Below, one piece after another: positions 21,079 through 31,505 of a stretch of 64,000 bases of DNA. How positions within the stretch are numbered: the first letter of the stretch is position 1; each line of letters starts with the position of its first letter. A model generated the notes under the pieces. That model was not told the DNA's origin, did not search any database, and saw only the letters and a program-made list of their open reading frames with translations. Origin of the DNA: Setophaga petechia (taxonomy: Eukaryota > Chordata > Aves > Passeriformes > Parulidae); assembly GCA_024362935.1 (NCBI GenBank), contig JANCRA010000065.1, positions 248,001 through 312,000 on the forward strand, written 5' to 3'. Position numbers and translations under genes: made by a program.

Positions 21079-23940
21079 CTATCTATGGCCTGATACAGCA
21101 GACTGTTGTTTAGCTTTCTGTCTTGTCTGCTGTCTTGTAATGGGGCGGTCTGTTCGTGTGTTTGTGGATGTTTGGCAACGTCTTCGTCTCCAGGCAGAGC
21201 TGGTTTGGTTTTGAGGTGGTCTTGTGTTTGCCTCAGGAGACTTCTTGTCCCCATCTGCAGAAGTAGTGTTCGCAGTGCCTAAGTATGGTTTCACGTATTT
21301 TCCTGGGTACCACCTTGGACCATATGGTAGTAGCATGCACGCATACCCTCTTCCCCAAGTAATCAACTGGTGAGGCCCAGAAATTTGGTGTGTTTCAGGG
21401 TCCTTCACCAGAACAGGTGGTTTCTCAGTGAGCTTTGCTTGGGTGGTATTTGCAAAGTGGTGAAGAATTGGTGGGTCAGGCTCTGATGCTGTACAGTTCA
21501 GGAAGTTGATGACATAGAGAGCCTTGCAAAGTCTTTCCACTGGAGTTGTGGCTTTTGTGTCCCTGTTCTGTTGATCGAGGACTCTTTTGAGGGTTTGATG
21601 TGTCCTTTCCACAATGGATTGTCCTGTGGGGTTTACAGGTATACCAGTCTTGTGCACTATGCCCCATTCATTGAAGAACTCCTTTAACTTGTTGGAGGTA
21701 TAGGCTGGTCCATTATGTGTTTTGATCTCCTTTGGTACACCCAGGGTGGCAAAAGCAAGGAGAAAGTGTTTTATTGTGTGCATGGACTTTTGTCCTGCAT
21801 GCGTTGATGAAAATACAGCTCCTGAAAATGTGTCAACCGATACATGCACATATTTTGACTTTCCAAAAGGTGCAAAGTGAGTTACATCTGTCTGCCACAG
21901 CTGGCAGCTATTCAGACCTCTGGGATTGACTCCCGTCCCCATAGATGGTATTTGGTAGCTTTGGCAATTAGGGCATGTAGCTACAATAGCCTTTGCCTGC
22001 TCCTTTGAGAGCTTAAACATTCTCATAAGGGCAGGTGCATTTTGATGGAAAAATGCGTGAGACAACTTTGCCTGGGAGAAGATGTCAGGAACATTAGCAG
22101 TTTGTACTGCCATTGCTAATGCATCTGCTTTCTTGTTGCCTTCTGAAACAAAACCTGGGAGGTCAGTGTGAGACCTCACATGCATTATGTGGTAAGGTTG
22201 CTTTCTGTTAGAGATCAGTTGTATTAATTTAGAGAGCAGTTGGTACAACCTTGGATTAGAAACTTCCTTAAGAAGAGCATGTTCTGCTCTCATAGCTATT
22301 CCCGCAACATAGGCAGAATCTGTGACTAAATTGAAAGGCTTGTTTTTAAATTTATCAAAGGCTCTGACAACAGCTGCTAATTCTGCAATCTGTGGTGATC
22401 CTTCCACCACTTGTACATCAGATTGCCAATCTTGTGTTTGGGGGTCTCTCCAAGTAATCACTGATTTGTGAGAGGACCCGGAGCCGTCTGTAAAGAGGGT
22501 TAGCGCCTTGAGAGGCTTTCTGCTTTGGATTTGCTTAGGAATCAAATGAAAAGTTTCATTCTGGTTAAAAAGTTTGTGTTCTGGGATATGTGCTGAGATT
22601 CTACCCATATAACTGTCCAAGGCAAATTGCAAGCTCGTATTGGTCTGAAATAAATCCTCAAAGTCCTTAAGAGTTATAGGCAAGTATATGCATTCAAAAT
22701 CACAACCTGAAAGGGAGCAAAGGCGAGCCCTGGCCTTTTTTATTAAGTGTGCTATAACCTCCTGGTAGGTGGTAAGTGTCTTTGTAGGCTGGCTACTTAT
22801 AAAAATCCATTCCAGTATCAACAAAGGGTCTCGCAGCTGAGGGTCCCATTGGAAAATCAGTCCATGGAATCTGGGTGCTTTTCCCAGAACGATGAACTGG
22901 AAAGGCAGACTGGGCTCGTAGCGATGGGCTTTGTGTGAAGACAGGGCTTCCTGGACTTTCACGATGGCACCTCTGGCTACTTCTGTGAGAGTGCAGGGAG
23001 AGTTCAGGTCCTTGGGTCCACGGAGGAGAGTGAACAAGGGGGCAAGGTCCTCTGTTGTAAGTCCTAGCAGTGGACGTACCCAGCTGATGTATCCGCACAG
23101 GTTGTGTATGTCCCCCAGGTTTTTTGGGTCATCTGTGATTACAATCTGCTGGGGAACGATGGTCCTTTCCCGAATCTGGACTCCAAGGTAAGTCCATGGC
23201 TCAGTGTACTGGATTTTGTCCTCATGAATCTCCATCCCTGCCTTTTCTATGGCTTCAATAGTCTTTTTAACTGTAGTGTCCAAATGAGCTTTTTTTGAAG
23301 CACACACCAGAATGTCATCCATATAGTGATAGATGATAGCATCTGGAAATGATTTCCGAATGGGAGATAGGATGTGAGCCACGTACCACTGACAAATACT
23401 CGGGCTGACCTTTAGTCCTTGAGGAAGGTAAAGCCAATGATATCTTTTGAGTGGGCCCTCCTTGTTAATGGAGGGAACTGAGAAAGCAAACCGTGGAGCA
23501 TCCTCAGGGTGCAGTGGAATGCTGAAGAAACAGTCCTTAATGTCTATGATAGCGAGTGTCCAGTCCCTAGGCAGCATCGATGGGGAGGGCAGGCCAGGCT
23601 GGAGAGGGCCCATGTCCTCGATGACCTCGTTGATTCTGCAAAGGTTGTGGAGAAGCCTCCACCTGTTTGTCCCGGGCTTTGGTAGAACGAAGACTGGAGA
23701 GTTCCACAAGCTGTCAGACTCTACTATGTGGCCTTTTTTGAGCTGTTCTTCCAAAAGGTTGTTTAGCATGCACAGCTTGGCTTTTTTCAGGGGCCACTGT
23801 TCGGACCAGATCGGGCTGTGACTTTTCCAGGTGAGACGGGGTGTTTCTGGCAGTGCGCCTAACTCAGTGGCCCCAGTTAGAAATCCTGGGTGGGAATACA
23901 TAGAGAAGCTCCCCACTGGGATAGAACATCTTGGCCCCAA
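21079..23940 (-). CDS. ERV-B pol: RT, RNase H, integrase in one long frame
   Basis: An uninterrupted frame of 953 codons holds a reverse transcriptase with YHYMDDILV, RNase H (LFTDGSGS, TDSAYVAG, HVRSHTDLPG), and an integrase with the HHCC site (HAFFH, CPNC) and core. In the integrase core the second catalytic position reads KTHNGPAY: codon 21715-21717 is CAT (His) where the family has Asp, so integration activity should be lost. In retroviruses pol is made by frameshifting from pro, so the first Met is not a true start. The frame overlaps neither env nor pro. Confidence 0.85.
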   Translation of the reverse strand: MGPRCSIPVGSFSMYSHPGFLTGATELGALPETPRLTWKSHSPIWSEQWPLKKAKLCMLNNLLEEQLKKGHIVESDSLWNSPVFVLPKPGTNRWRLLHNLCRINEVIEDMGPLQPGLPSPSMLPRDWTLAIIDIKDCFFSIPLHPEDAPRFAFSVPSINKEGPLKRYHWLYLPQGLKVSPSICQWYVAHILSPIRKSFPDAIIYHYMDDILVCASKKAHLDTTVKKTIEAIEKAGMEIHEDKIQYTEPWTYLGVQIRERTIVPQQIVITDDPKNLGDIHNLCGYISWVRPLLGLTTEDLAPLFTLLRGPKDLNSPCTLTEVARGAIVKVQEALSSHKAHRYEPSLPFQFIVLGKAPRFHGLIFQWDPQLRDPLLILEWIFISSQPTKTLTTYQEVIAHLIKKARARLCSLSGCDFECIYLPITLKDFEDLFQTNTSLQFALDSYMGRISAHIPEHKLFNQNETFHLIPKQIQSRKPLKALTLFTDGSGSSHKSVITWRDPQTQDWQSDVQVVEGSPQIAELAAVVRAFDKFKNKPFNLVTDSAYVAGIAMRAEHALLKEVSNPRLYQLLSKLIQLISNRKQPYHIMHVRSHTDLPGFVSEGNKKADALAMAVQTANVPDIFSQAKLSHAFFHQNAPALMRMFKLSKEQAKAIVATCPNCQSYQIPSMGTGVNPRGLNSCQLWQTDVTHFAPFGKSKYVHVSVDTFSGAVFSSTHAGQKSMHTIKHFLLAFATLGVPKEIKTHNGPAYTSNKLKEFFNEWGIVHKTGIPVNPTGQSIVERTHQTLKRVLDQQNRDTKATTPVERLCKALYVINFLNCTASEPDPPILHHFANTTQAKLTEKPPVLVKDPETHQISGPHQLITWGRGYACMLLPYGPRWYPGKYVKPYLGTANTTSADGDKKSPEANTRPPQNQTSSAWRRRRCQTSTNTRTDRPITRQQTRQKAKQQSAVSGHR

Positions 23941-23969
23941 AGGGTGATGGGGGCCCTTACCACAAATGG

Positions 23970-24539
23970 TCAGATGGTTGCCAGCTTGCCTTCAGGCCCT
24001 TCAACAAGGTTCTTGTTTTTGCTTCTCATGGATACCGTAGTTCCACCAATCCCAGTAATCATGCCTGTGACAGGCTGTAGATCCCAGTGTGCTGGCCAAT
24101 CTGAACGGGCGATGATGGTCACATCAACGCTGGTGTCCAGCATCCCTGGCAGGTGGGTCTTCTCTCCTTTGCAAGAGAGGCCACATTCAATGGTAGGCTT
24201 GGATGGTCCCATGACTTGTGCCCACATAGCTGTAGGGTTGAGAGTTATCTGTTCCCTGTGATTCCTTGGGAGTAAAAAGGCTTGTGCTATTGGAGTTCCC
24301 TTAGAAAGAAAAAATGGTGAGTCTATGCAAAATATCTGAACCAGGATCTCTTGTCCTAGCTGAACTGTCAGCACTTCTGGAACAACAAAGATTTCCTTTG
24401 GACGATTAAGAGAATCACCTATAATTAAAATGTCTGAAGGACCACCTTTAGGTCCATGTTCGCCTGTGGGAACACCATGAATATTCTTATTATTAAAGTC
24501 AATGGACAAAGCAGTTACCAGTTGCCACCCTGTACCCAT
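23970..24539 (-). pseudogene. ERV-B dUTPase-like domain and protease, altered active sites
   Basis: The first two thirds look like a retroviral dUTPase fold (PTGEHGP, GTPIAQAFLLP), but the GRSS and IDxDY catalytic motifs are not recognisable. The last part is an aspartic protease in which the D-T/S-G triad reads DTS (24129-24137), with a following GITGIGG-like flap region (ITGIGG). The missing Gly makes proteolytic activity doubtful. It lies between the nucleocapsid stop and pol, as in betaretroviruses. Confidence 0.7.
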
Positions 24540-24659
24540 CTCAGTTGTCCTGTGGGTTGTCCCGTGGGTTGGACCCTCTTCTTTGCATCTGGAACAATCT
24601 GGGTTGGTGTGTGATTGGGTCTGGGTGGCCTTTGATTTGTTGTCCTCGCCCGGGGCTCC

Positions 24660-24859
24660 TCAGCCGGGCTGCACCAGGCATTTCTTTCCCGAACACTGCT
24701 GGAAACGCTGCTGAAAATGCTGCTGAGTCTGGGGTCTTTGATAAGAATTACGGTGGTATTGGGGGGGGGATGGCCTCTCCGAACAGTCTTTTATGTAATG
24801 TCCAAGATCCCCACAGTGATAGCATTGATCATGGTCTTTAGAAGCTATTACTGCATATG
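24660..24859 (-). pseudogene. ERV-B gag fragment: nucleocapsid zinc knuckle
   Basis: The minus-strand frame encodes one perfect C-x2-C-x4-H-x4-C knuckle (CYHCGDLGHYIKDC), a glutamine-rich stretch and a TGA stop at 24660-24662. It is cut at 24859/24860 by the ERV-A 5' LTR; matrix and capsid are absent. Confidence 0.75.
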
Positions 24860-25155
24860 TGTCACCCTGGTTTTTTAAGATTTTCTAAGTCTTCTGATGT
24901 TGACATTCTTGTAGGGAACTTTCTCACACACTTTCTGTAAATAACTTACTGTTTTGCATTCCTTTGATGGAGGAGGAGAGAGCTGATGGACTGTTGGTTT
25001 AACCAGTGTCATTGGAGAGGTGTCACTGTCACCCTCCAATCCGCTGTCACTTTTGTAAAACTATAAATATTGGAGTCAGAAAAATAAACTTCCTTTTCCT
25101 TCCTTCACCTTGAGAGCGGTGGTGTGCTTGTGCTCTTTTGTGTCCTGTAGCGACA
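24860..25155 (+). mobile_element. ERV-A 5' LTR
   Basis: Starts TGTCACCCTGG, contains TATAAATATT and AAAATAAAC signals, and ends TGTAGCGACA. By eye it differs from the 3' LTR at about 22 positions or small indels. Confidence 0.8.
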
Positions 25156-25157
25156 TC

Positions 25158-25175
25158 TGGTGACCGCTGCAGTGT
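25158..25175 (+). promoter_or_regulatory. ERV-A putative primer-binding site
   Basis: TGGTGACCGCTGCAGTGT starts two bases after the 5' LTR, where a tRNA primer-binding site is expected. The tRNA was not identified. Confidence 0.5.
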
Positions 25176-25264
25176 ATTGCAGCCTAGGCTGAGACAGGGA
25201 TCGCGGATTGCGGTGAGGTGTTTCCCCCCCTCTTTTTGGTGCTTTGCCTGCTGTTCTTGGGGCA

Positions 25265-27744
25265 ATGGCAGGCTCTGTGGTTTTCAAGGATGATTCCCTC
25301 ATTTTGGATCTCTGGAGTGGGGTCCTGGAGTGGAAACAGTTTCTGTTTCCTGGGATGATTTTTAAAGACTGATTCTGTGGGCCCAAAAGCGGGGGTTTTT
25401 TTCCGTCCCTGGGAATGTGTTCTCCAGGGAGGAGTGGTCTCTTGTGGGATTCCACCTCATGGAGGCCCTCTTTGATGACTGCACTGTAGACGTGGGATCG
25501 CTGCTAGTGCAGTGAAAAAAATGTGAGGAGCTTTGGCAGGGGTCTGGTTCTTGTACCCCTCGGAGTACAAGAAGGGCTTCCCAGGGAAGCCCTTCTGTCT
25601 CGGACGTGGACAACGGGGAGGGTGAACTTCTGTGTGATGTGGAGTCCCCCTTCCTGCCCCTGGACGGTGTGCTGGGGAGTGGCCATTGTTCGCCCGGGGC
25701 GAATTGGGCTCACAGCCAACTGGTCCCAGGTCCGGTGGGCGGAGCCCTGTGGGTTTCTGGGGGCTCTGTTGATTCCGTGGGCCGTCCTCAGCCCACTCCG
25801 CCCTGCGCGGGTGGCGCGGCGGGGGACGGGTTGCCCTCTCTTTGTGTCTTCCTGGCCTTTGAGGGTCAGCCTCCGCCTCGACTTGAGTCTGATTCGGTGA
25901 CGCCTTTTGTCCAAATTGCCATGTGTCCACCACGTTCCCCCTGAGCGTGGCGGGGGTGGGCTCTCATGCCTCCGAGTCGGGCTTGTCAGCATGGGGGGCG
26001 GTTTGCCCATCTCTGGGCCTGCAGAGCCTGCTGGGCATGCGCAGTGGGTGAAAGCAGCTGGGGGCAGGGCGTCGGTGGATTCTCCGTCCATCCCCGCTCC
26101 GGTCGGCGGGCAGTCCGCCCCTCTCCGCGCGGTGGGGGCGATGCCCGCTGTGGAGTCTTGCGGCTTGGGACGGGCTCTCATAGGGGGCTTGCCCGGCTCC
26201 CTTGTGCCGCCCCGCAGTGATGCGGCTCCGGGGGCCGCACCTCTCTCAGCATCCTGCTCCTGCCCCATATCAGGGGCTGGGGGCCCCGCGCTGGTCTCAT
26301 CCTGGCCCACGCTGGATTTGCAGGCTGTGCCGGCACCTGCGTCCACCGAGGCGCCCCCTGCCGGAGCTGCAGCATGGCAGGGCGCTGAGGTATTTACCTT
26401 TAGGCAACTGCTGACACAGCCAGGAGGAGGCCGGTGGGTGCCCGAGGCCGTGGCGCTTTCTCATCAAATCATTGGACGCTTCCTGCGTGCCAGGTGACTG
26501 TGCGTCCAAAGCACCCCGAGCGTTTCTGGTGAGAGGCCAAAACCAAGACTGACAAGATGAATGAGCCTGTCACCTCACGGCATCTGCAGGGTCACGGAGT
26601 GGTCTCCTCTGGCTCTGCCGGTGCTGCAGGGGGCATGGGGGTGAGTGGTGTTGACCTGGCTCCCAGCCAATCATCCCTTGTCCCTGTGGGGCCCAAGGGC
26701 TGGGACACAGCAGGTGCGGTGGCTTTGCCAGGGGGTCCCCAGACTTTCCCTGTGATCAGGGGCATTGCTCATAACACCTATGAACCCTTCTCATATAAGC
26801 TGGAGAAGGAACTCCGCGAAGCAGTTGCTCAGCATGGGTTGGGGTCTGCTGAGGTGATGCAGACTCTCCGGAGGATTGCTACAGATGTGCTGACACCTCA
26901 CGATCTCTGTCGTGTGGCACATTCTCTTTTTGACCCTGTGCAATTTGGTGTATTTGAGACCAAATGGGCTCGTTTGGAGGCCCAAGCCATGGTGCAGAAT
27001 GCTGCACTGGCACTGCAGGACCCCAGGCATGGGGTTGTTGCTGACATGCTGATGGGGACAGGGCATTATGAGAATGTTCAGGGGCAGATTGGATTTGATC
27101 CCCTTATGCTTGACCAGTGCCACACGCTGGCCATGGCAGCGATTGTCCAGACCCTGGAGATGGCTGCTCCGAAGCAGCCGTTCTCAACCATTGTCCAGGG
27201 GGATGATGAGCCTTTCATGGAATTTGCGGCAAGGCTGATTGCATCCGTGGAGAGGCAAGTGCCTGATTCTCTGGCTAGGAGTGTTACAATTGCAAACCTT
27301 GTCAGGTGTAATTGCAATGCCGCTTGTAGAAAGGTCATAGTGGCTCTGCCTGGTGTCCCTACTATCTCCAAGATGGCAGAGGCCTGTGCAGACATCGTTG
27401 CCCCGGTTTAGGCAGTGCCACAGGGCAGGCGGTCACAGCAGGGGACTGCGCCGGCTGGCAAGAAGCAGGGGAAGAAAGTGCAAAAGGTCAAATTCCCCAT
27501 GTTCTTGTGCAGTCGGTGTGGTAGGCCGAATCACATGTCCAATGTTTGCAAGGCGACTGTTCATGTTAATGGCCAGGCCTTGCCAGGCTCGGGAACCGTC
27601 AAGCGGAGCGCGCTGGAGGAACACGCCCAGACACAAGCTTCTCTCCAGACTCCGGAGCCGATGGAGGTCTCCTTTGCTGGCTTGCAGCCAACACCCGCGG
27701 ATCAGCAGGTGGGGATGTCTGCACCGCAGCAACAGTTGTCTTAG
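25265..27744 (+). pseudogene. ERV-A gag, interrupted
   Basis: ATG at 25265 opens a matrix-like frame that stops after about 35 codons; matrix-like sequence continues in other frames. The middle is Pro/Ala/Gly-rich, as in the spacer region of class II gags. Capsid is open from 26557 to 27411 and includes a major-homology-like segment (GDDEPFMEFAARLIASVER). TAG at 27409-27411 then interrupts. Nucleocapsid continues in the same frame to 27744 with one zinc knuckle (CSRCGRPNHMSNVC, 27508-27549). Several breaks make a full Gag impossible. Confidence 0.8.
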
Positions 27745-28430
27745 AATCTTCTGAGATACGCAAGGTTCCCCTGGATGCTTTTGGCCCCTGGGGTGGGGCT
27801 ATGAGTGCTCTCCTTATGGGGAGGTCCAGTGCCACCCTTCTGGGCATCATTGTTCACCTGGGGCTCATGGATGCAGATTTCACAGGGCAGATTTGTGCCA
27901 TGGTCTCCACACCCACCCCCCCGTCACGATCCCGAGAGGGACGCGGCTTGCTCAGTTTGTGCCTTTTAAGTCCTCTGTTCCCAGGATAGCTGACTAGTCA
28001 TGTGGAGCTGGTGGCTTTGGATCCACTGGGCCGCTTCAAGTTCACTGGACTGCCATCCTGACCAAGGACTGTCCCGAGATGCTGTGTACCCTGTCTGATC
28101 CTGGTATGGTGCCGTCGGAAATCCACCTCTGCGGGCTTCCTGACAGCGGTGCTGACGTCACGGTTCTCTCCCTAGCTGCCTGGCCCCCGGAGTGGCCCTT
28201 GGGATCCGGTGGGAACATCTGTCGCAGGCCTGGGAGGGATGGCGCAATGCTATGTGAGCCAGCGGCCTGTGCTGGTCACGAACCCAGAGGGACAGACGGC
28301 CGGGGTTGGGCCTCATGTTACTTTTACTCCTGCAAACCTCTGGGCGAGGGATGTTCTGTCTGTCTCAGGGATGCGCATCGGGACGGATTTTTCATGGGGG
28401 CCACTGCAGTGAAGGGCGCAGAGTGTCTGA
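27745..28430 (+). pseudogene. ERV-A dUTPase and protease, frameshifted
   Basis: The dUTPase part keeps GRSSATLLGIIVH and DADFTGQI, the usual motifs that ERV-B has lost. The protease has an intact DSGADVT active-site motif near 28145, then changes frame for the GLGG flap and NLWARDVL region (about 28209-28412). The original frame is used again for RT. The two compensating shifts leave the protease unreadable in one frame. Confidence 0.75.
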
Positions 28431-31137
28431 TGCCTCCTATACGGTGGCTGGTGGACAAACCTGTATGGGAAAAACAGTGGCCCCTTCCTCAAGATAAATT
28501 GGACACCCTTCGGAATCTGGTGCAGGAGCAGTTGGACCAGGGCCATCTGGAGCCTTATTCCAGTCCCTGGAACACTCCTGTCTTCTGCATCGAAAAGAAA
28601 TCTGGGAAATGGAGGTTGTTTCAGGACCTCCGAAAGGTTAATGCTGTGATGGAAAGCATGGGAACATTGCAGGTGGGCATGCCATCGCCTACCTTGCTTC
28701 CCGCGGACTGGTCGGTCCTCATTGTGGATCTGAAGGATTGTTTCTTTACGATTCCTTTGCATCCCGATTACAGACCGAAGTTTGCCTTCTCGGTGCCAGC
28801 AATTAACGAGGCTGAGCCCGCACAGAGATATCAATGGAGGACATTGCCTCAGGGAATGCGCAATTCTCCTGCCATATGCCAGCGGTATGTGGCCTGTGCC
28901 TTGTCTGGAGTTCGCAAGCAGTTGCCTGATGCACGTCTGTATCATTATATGGACGACATTTTGGTGGTCGCATCCACCCAGGATGAGCTGCTGAGGATTC
29001 TGCCTCGGTTGCTCGATGTTTTGCATGCTCATGGATTGCAGGTGGCTCCAGAAAAGGTTCAACAACAACCACCTTGGAAATACTTGGGGCCCAGAATTCT
29101 GGAATGGACGATCCGTCACCAAGAGGTGCAACTCGTGCATTCTGTGAAGACACTGGTAGAATGCTCAGAAATTGGTAGGTGTCATCACTTGGTTACATCC
29201 GTACTTGGGACTAACCGATGCACAGCTGTCTCCTCTGTATGGTTTGTTGAAAGGAGACTCAGATTTAAAGTCCCCTCGCACACTGACCCCTGAGGCACGT
29301 GAGGCGTTGGAGGTGGTTCAGCGAGCTGTTTTGGCTTGCCATGTTTATCGCGTTGACCCCTCCATTGATGTCACTGTGTTCATCACCACTCCAGGTTCGT
29401 ATCCCCTGGGCATCATTGGCCAATGGAGTGACAAATGGTCTGATTCCTTGCACGTTCTGGAATGGGTCTTCCTGCCCCATCAGCCGCAGAAGACGGCAAC
29501 TGCATTGTTTGAGCTGATTGCTCGCTTCATAATCAAATGCCGGCAATGGTGTTTGCAATTGATGGGTGCGGATGCTGCAAAGATCATACTCCCGGTGCAA
29601 CAGGAGGATTTTGATTGGAGCTTTGCAAACACTGTGTCCATGCAGAGTGCTCTGGAAAATTTTTCAGGGCAGATCACTTATCATCTGCCCAGTCATAGGC
29701 TACTGCATATGGCAAAATCCACACAAATTTCTTTGCAGCCCAAAAATAGTCAGGAACCTGTGCAAGGACCCACCGTCTTTACTGACGGTTCAGGGAAAAC
29801 AGAAAAGGCCATTGTTACCTGGAGGGATGGATCTGAGTGGCAGGTTCTGGAAGGCTATGAGGATGGGTCAGCCCAATCGGTTGAATTGAGGGCTGCTGTC
29901 ACGGCATTTGAGAAATTTTCCCAGGAACCTTTCAACTTGGTCACGGATTCCGCCTATGTGGCTGATATCGCACAGCGGTTGGGTCATTTGGTTTTGAAGG
30001 AGGTCAGTAATCCTGCCTTGTTTCATTTACTGAAGACCTTGTGGTGTGCCATTCAGGCCCAGGTTCACCCCTTTTATGTTCTGCATGTGAGGAGTCACAC
30101 CGATTTGCCAGGCTTTATTGTGGAAGGTAACTCGAGGGCTGAAAAGTTGGCTAACCCAGCGTGAGTGGCGCCACAGCCTGATAGACTCGCGCAGGCTCAG
30201 GCATCACATGGGTTTTTCCACCAAAATGCACATACCCTGCAGAAGCAGTTTCAGCTGACGCCAACTGAGGCTCGTGACATTGTCGACTCATGTGATGACT
30301 GCCATGCACTTGCTCCGCCTTTGCCAGCAGGGGTAAACCCCAGGGGCCTTACGGCCTTGGAGTTTTGGCAGACCGATGTCACCCAGATGGCTGAGTTTGG
30401 TCTGTTCAAGTATGTGCATGTCATGGTGGACACGTTCTCCTCTGCGATGTGGGCTTCAGCTCACACTGGGGAGAAGGCCCGTGATGTCCTCGCCCACTGG
30501 AGGCAGGCCTTTGCCGTTCTGGGCACACCTTCTGCTGTGAAAACCGACAATGGTCCTGCTTATGCATCACAAAAGGTGCGGCAGTTCCTGCAGTTGTGGG
30601 GTGTCTCGCACAAGTTTGGTATCCCTCATTCTCCCACTGGTCAGGCTACTGTGGAACGCGCTCATGGTACTCTGAAGCGGGTTCTTCAAAGACAAAAACG
30701 GGGAATGCAGGGTGAAACCCTGCACAGTCGGTTGGCAAAGCTTTGTGCACAATTAATCATCTCACTGTGCCACAGAACTCAAATAACCCTGTCAGTTTGG
30801 ATCACCATCTCTCATTGCAGGCTGCGGACGAGGCACATCAGCCTCGGACGAAGGTTCGGGTGTGGAATTTAGTCACCAAACAGTGAGAAGGTCCCTATGA
30901 CCTTATCGCTTCGAGGCGCGGGTATGCTTGTGTATCCACAGACACTGGGGTACGCTGGGTACCTTCGAAATGTGTTCGCCCTGACCTGCGACCGCAGAGG
31001 CAGAAACCAGCCGACGAGCAGGATGGAAACCGTGACCAACCTGAAAGGCATCAGGTGGGTGAATCATTGAGTGATGACTTGGATGCAGATGATGAGAGTG
31101 ATCACTGTGATGATTCCTCTGCAAATGGACACTGAAC
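28430..31137 (+). pseudogene. ERV-A pol: RT, RNase H, integrase with three breaks
   Basis: RT has YHYMDDILV (YMDD at 28946-28957). The frame shifts at about 29160-29175. RNase H follows (FTDGSGK, TDSAYVAD, HVRSHTDLPG) up to a TGA nonsense at 30162-30164, where the left-arm copy has TGG. Integrase follows with HGFFH/CDDC and all three acidic core residues (TDVTQ, KTDNGPAY, VERAHG). A one-base deletion near 30738, absent from the left arm, shifts the frame again. The tail is acidic (DADDESDH). Confidence 0.85.
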
Positions 31138-31193
31138 ATTGTTCATGTTTCCTTTTTCGCATTGTTCATTTTCTTTTCCTTATTTTCTTTTTT

Positions 31194-31211
31194 GAAAAGA
31201 AAAGGGTGAGA
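31194..31211 (+). promoter_or_regulatory. ERV-A polypurine tract
   Basis: GAAAAGAAAAGGGTGAGA lies directly before the 3' LTR, the usual plus-strand primer position. Confidence 0.6.
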
Positions 31212-31505
31212 TGTGACGCTGTTTTTTTAAGATTTTCTAAGCCTTCTGATGTTGACATTCTTGTTCGGAATTTTCTCACGCACTTTCTTGTAAATAACTT
31301 ACTGTTTGCATTCCTTTGATGGAGGAGGAGAGAGTTGATGGACTGTTGGTTTAACCAGTGTCATTGGAGAGGTGTCACTGTCACCCTCCAATCCGCTGTC
31401 ACCTTTGTAAAACTATAAATATTGGCGTCAGAAAAATAAACGTCCCTTTTTTCCTTTTACCTTGAGAACGGGTGTGCTTGTGTTCTTTCGTGTCCTATAG
31501 CGACA
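31212..31505 (+). mobile_element. ERV-A 3' LTR, right arm
   Basis: Starts TGTGACGCTG and ends TATAGCGACA, 294 bases. It is closer to the left-arm LTR at 16812-17105 than to its own 5' LTR. Confidence 0.85.

Larger units (their letters stand above)
19170..24859 (-). mobile_element. ERV-B: class II provirus with dUTPase and env, 5' truncated
   Basis: Read on the minus strand, the order is nucleocapsid end, dUTPase-protease, pol, env, 3' LTR. The 5' LTR and most of gag are missing because plus-strand ERV-A begins at 24860, in the middle of ERV-B gag. Short sequence between 19025 and 19170 is unassigned and may be ERV-B flank. The individual genes are annotated separately. Confidence 0.85.
24860..31505 (+). 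mobile_element. ERV-A: LTR-gag-dUTPase-PR-pol-LTR, no env
   Basis: An almost complete 6.6 kb plus-strand provirus with 296- and 294-base LTRs. Coding order is matrix-like, capsid, nucleocapsid, dUTPase, protease, RT, RNase H, integrase. The integrase tail is followed within about 75 bases by the polypurine tract and 3' LTR, leaving no room for env. All large frames carry frameshifts or stops. Flanking bases (CATATG before, GCCTCC after) do not form a target-site duplication, so at least one end has been rearranged. Confidence 0.85.

Noticed and set aside
25504..26497. Overlapping 196-280 codon frames on both strands of the ERV-A gag spacer
   Set aside because: The region is GC-rich Pro/Ala/Gly gag sequence with frameshifts; the minus-strand frame is a shadow.
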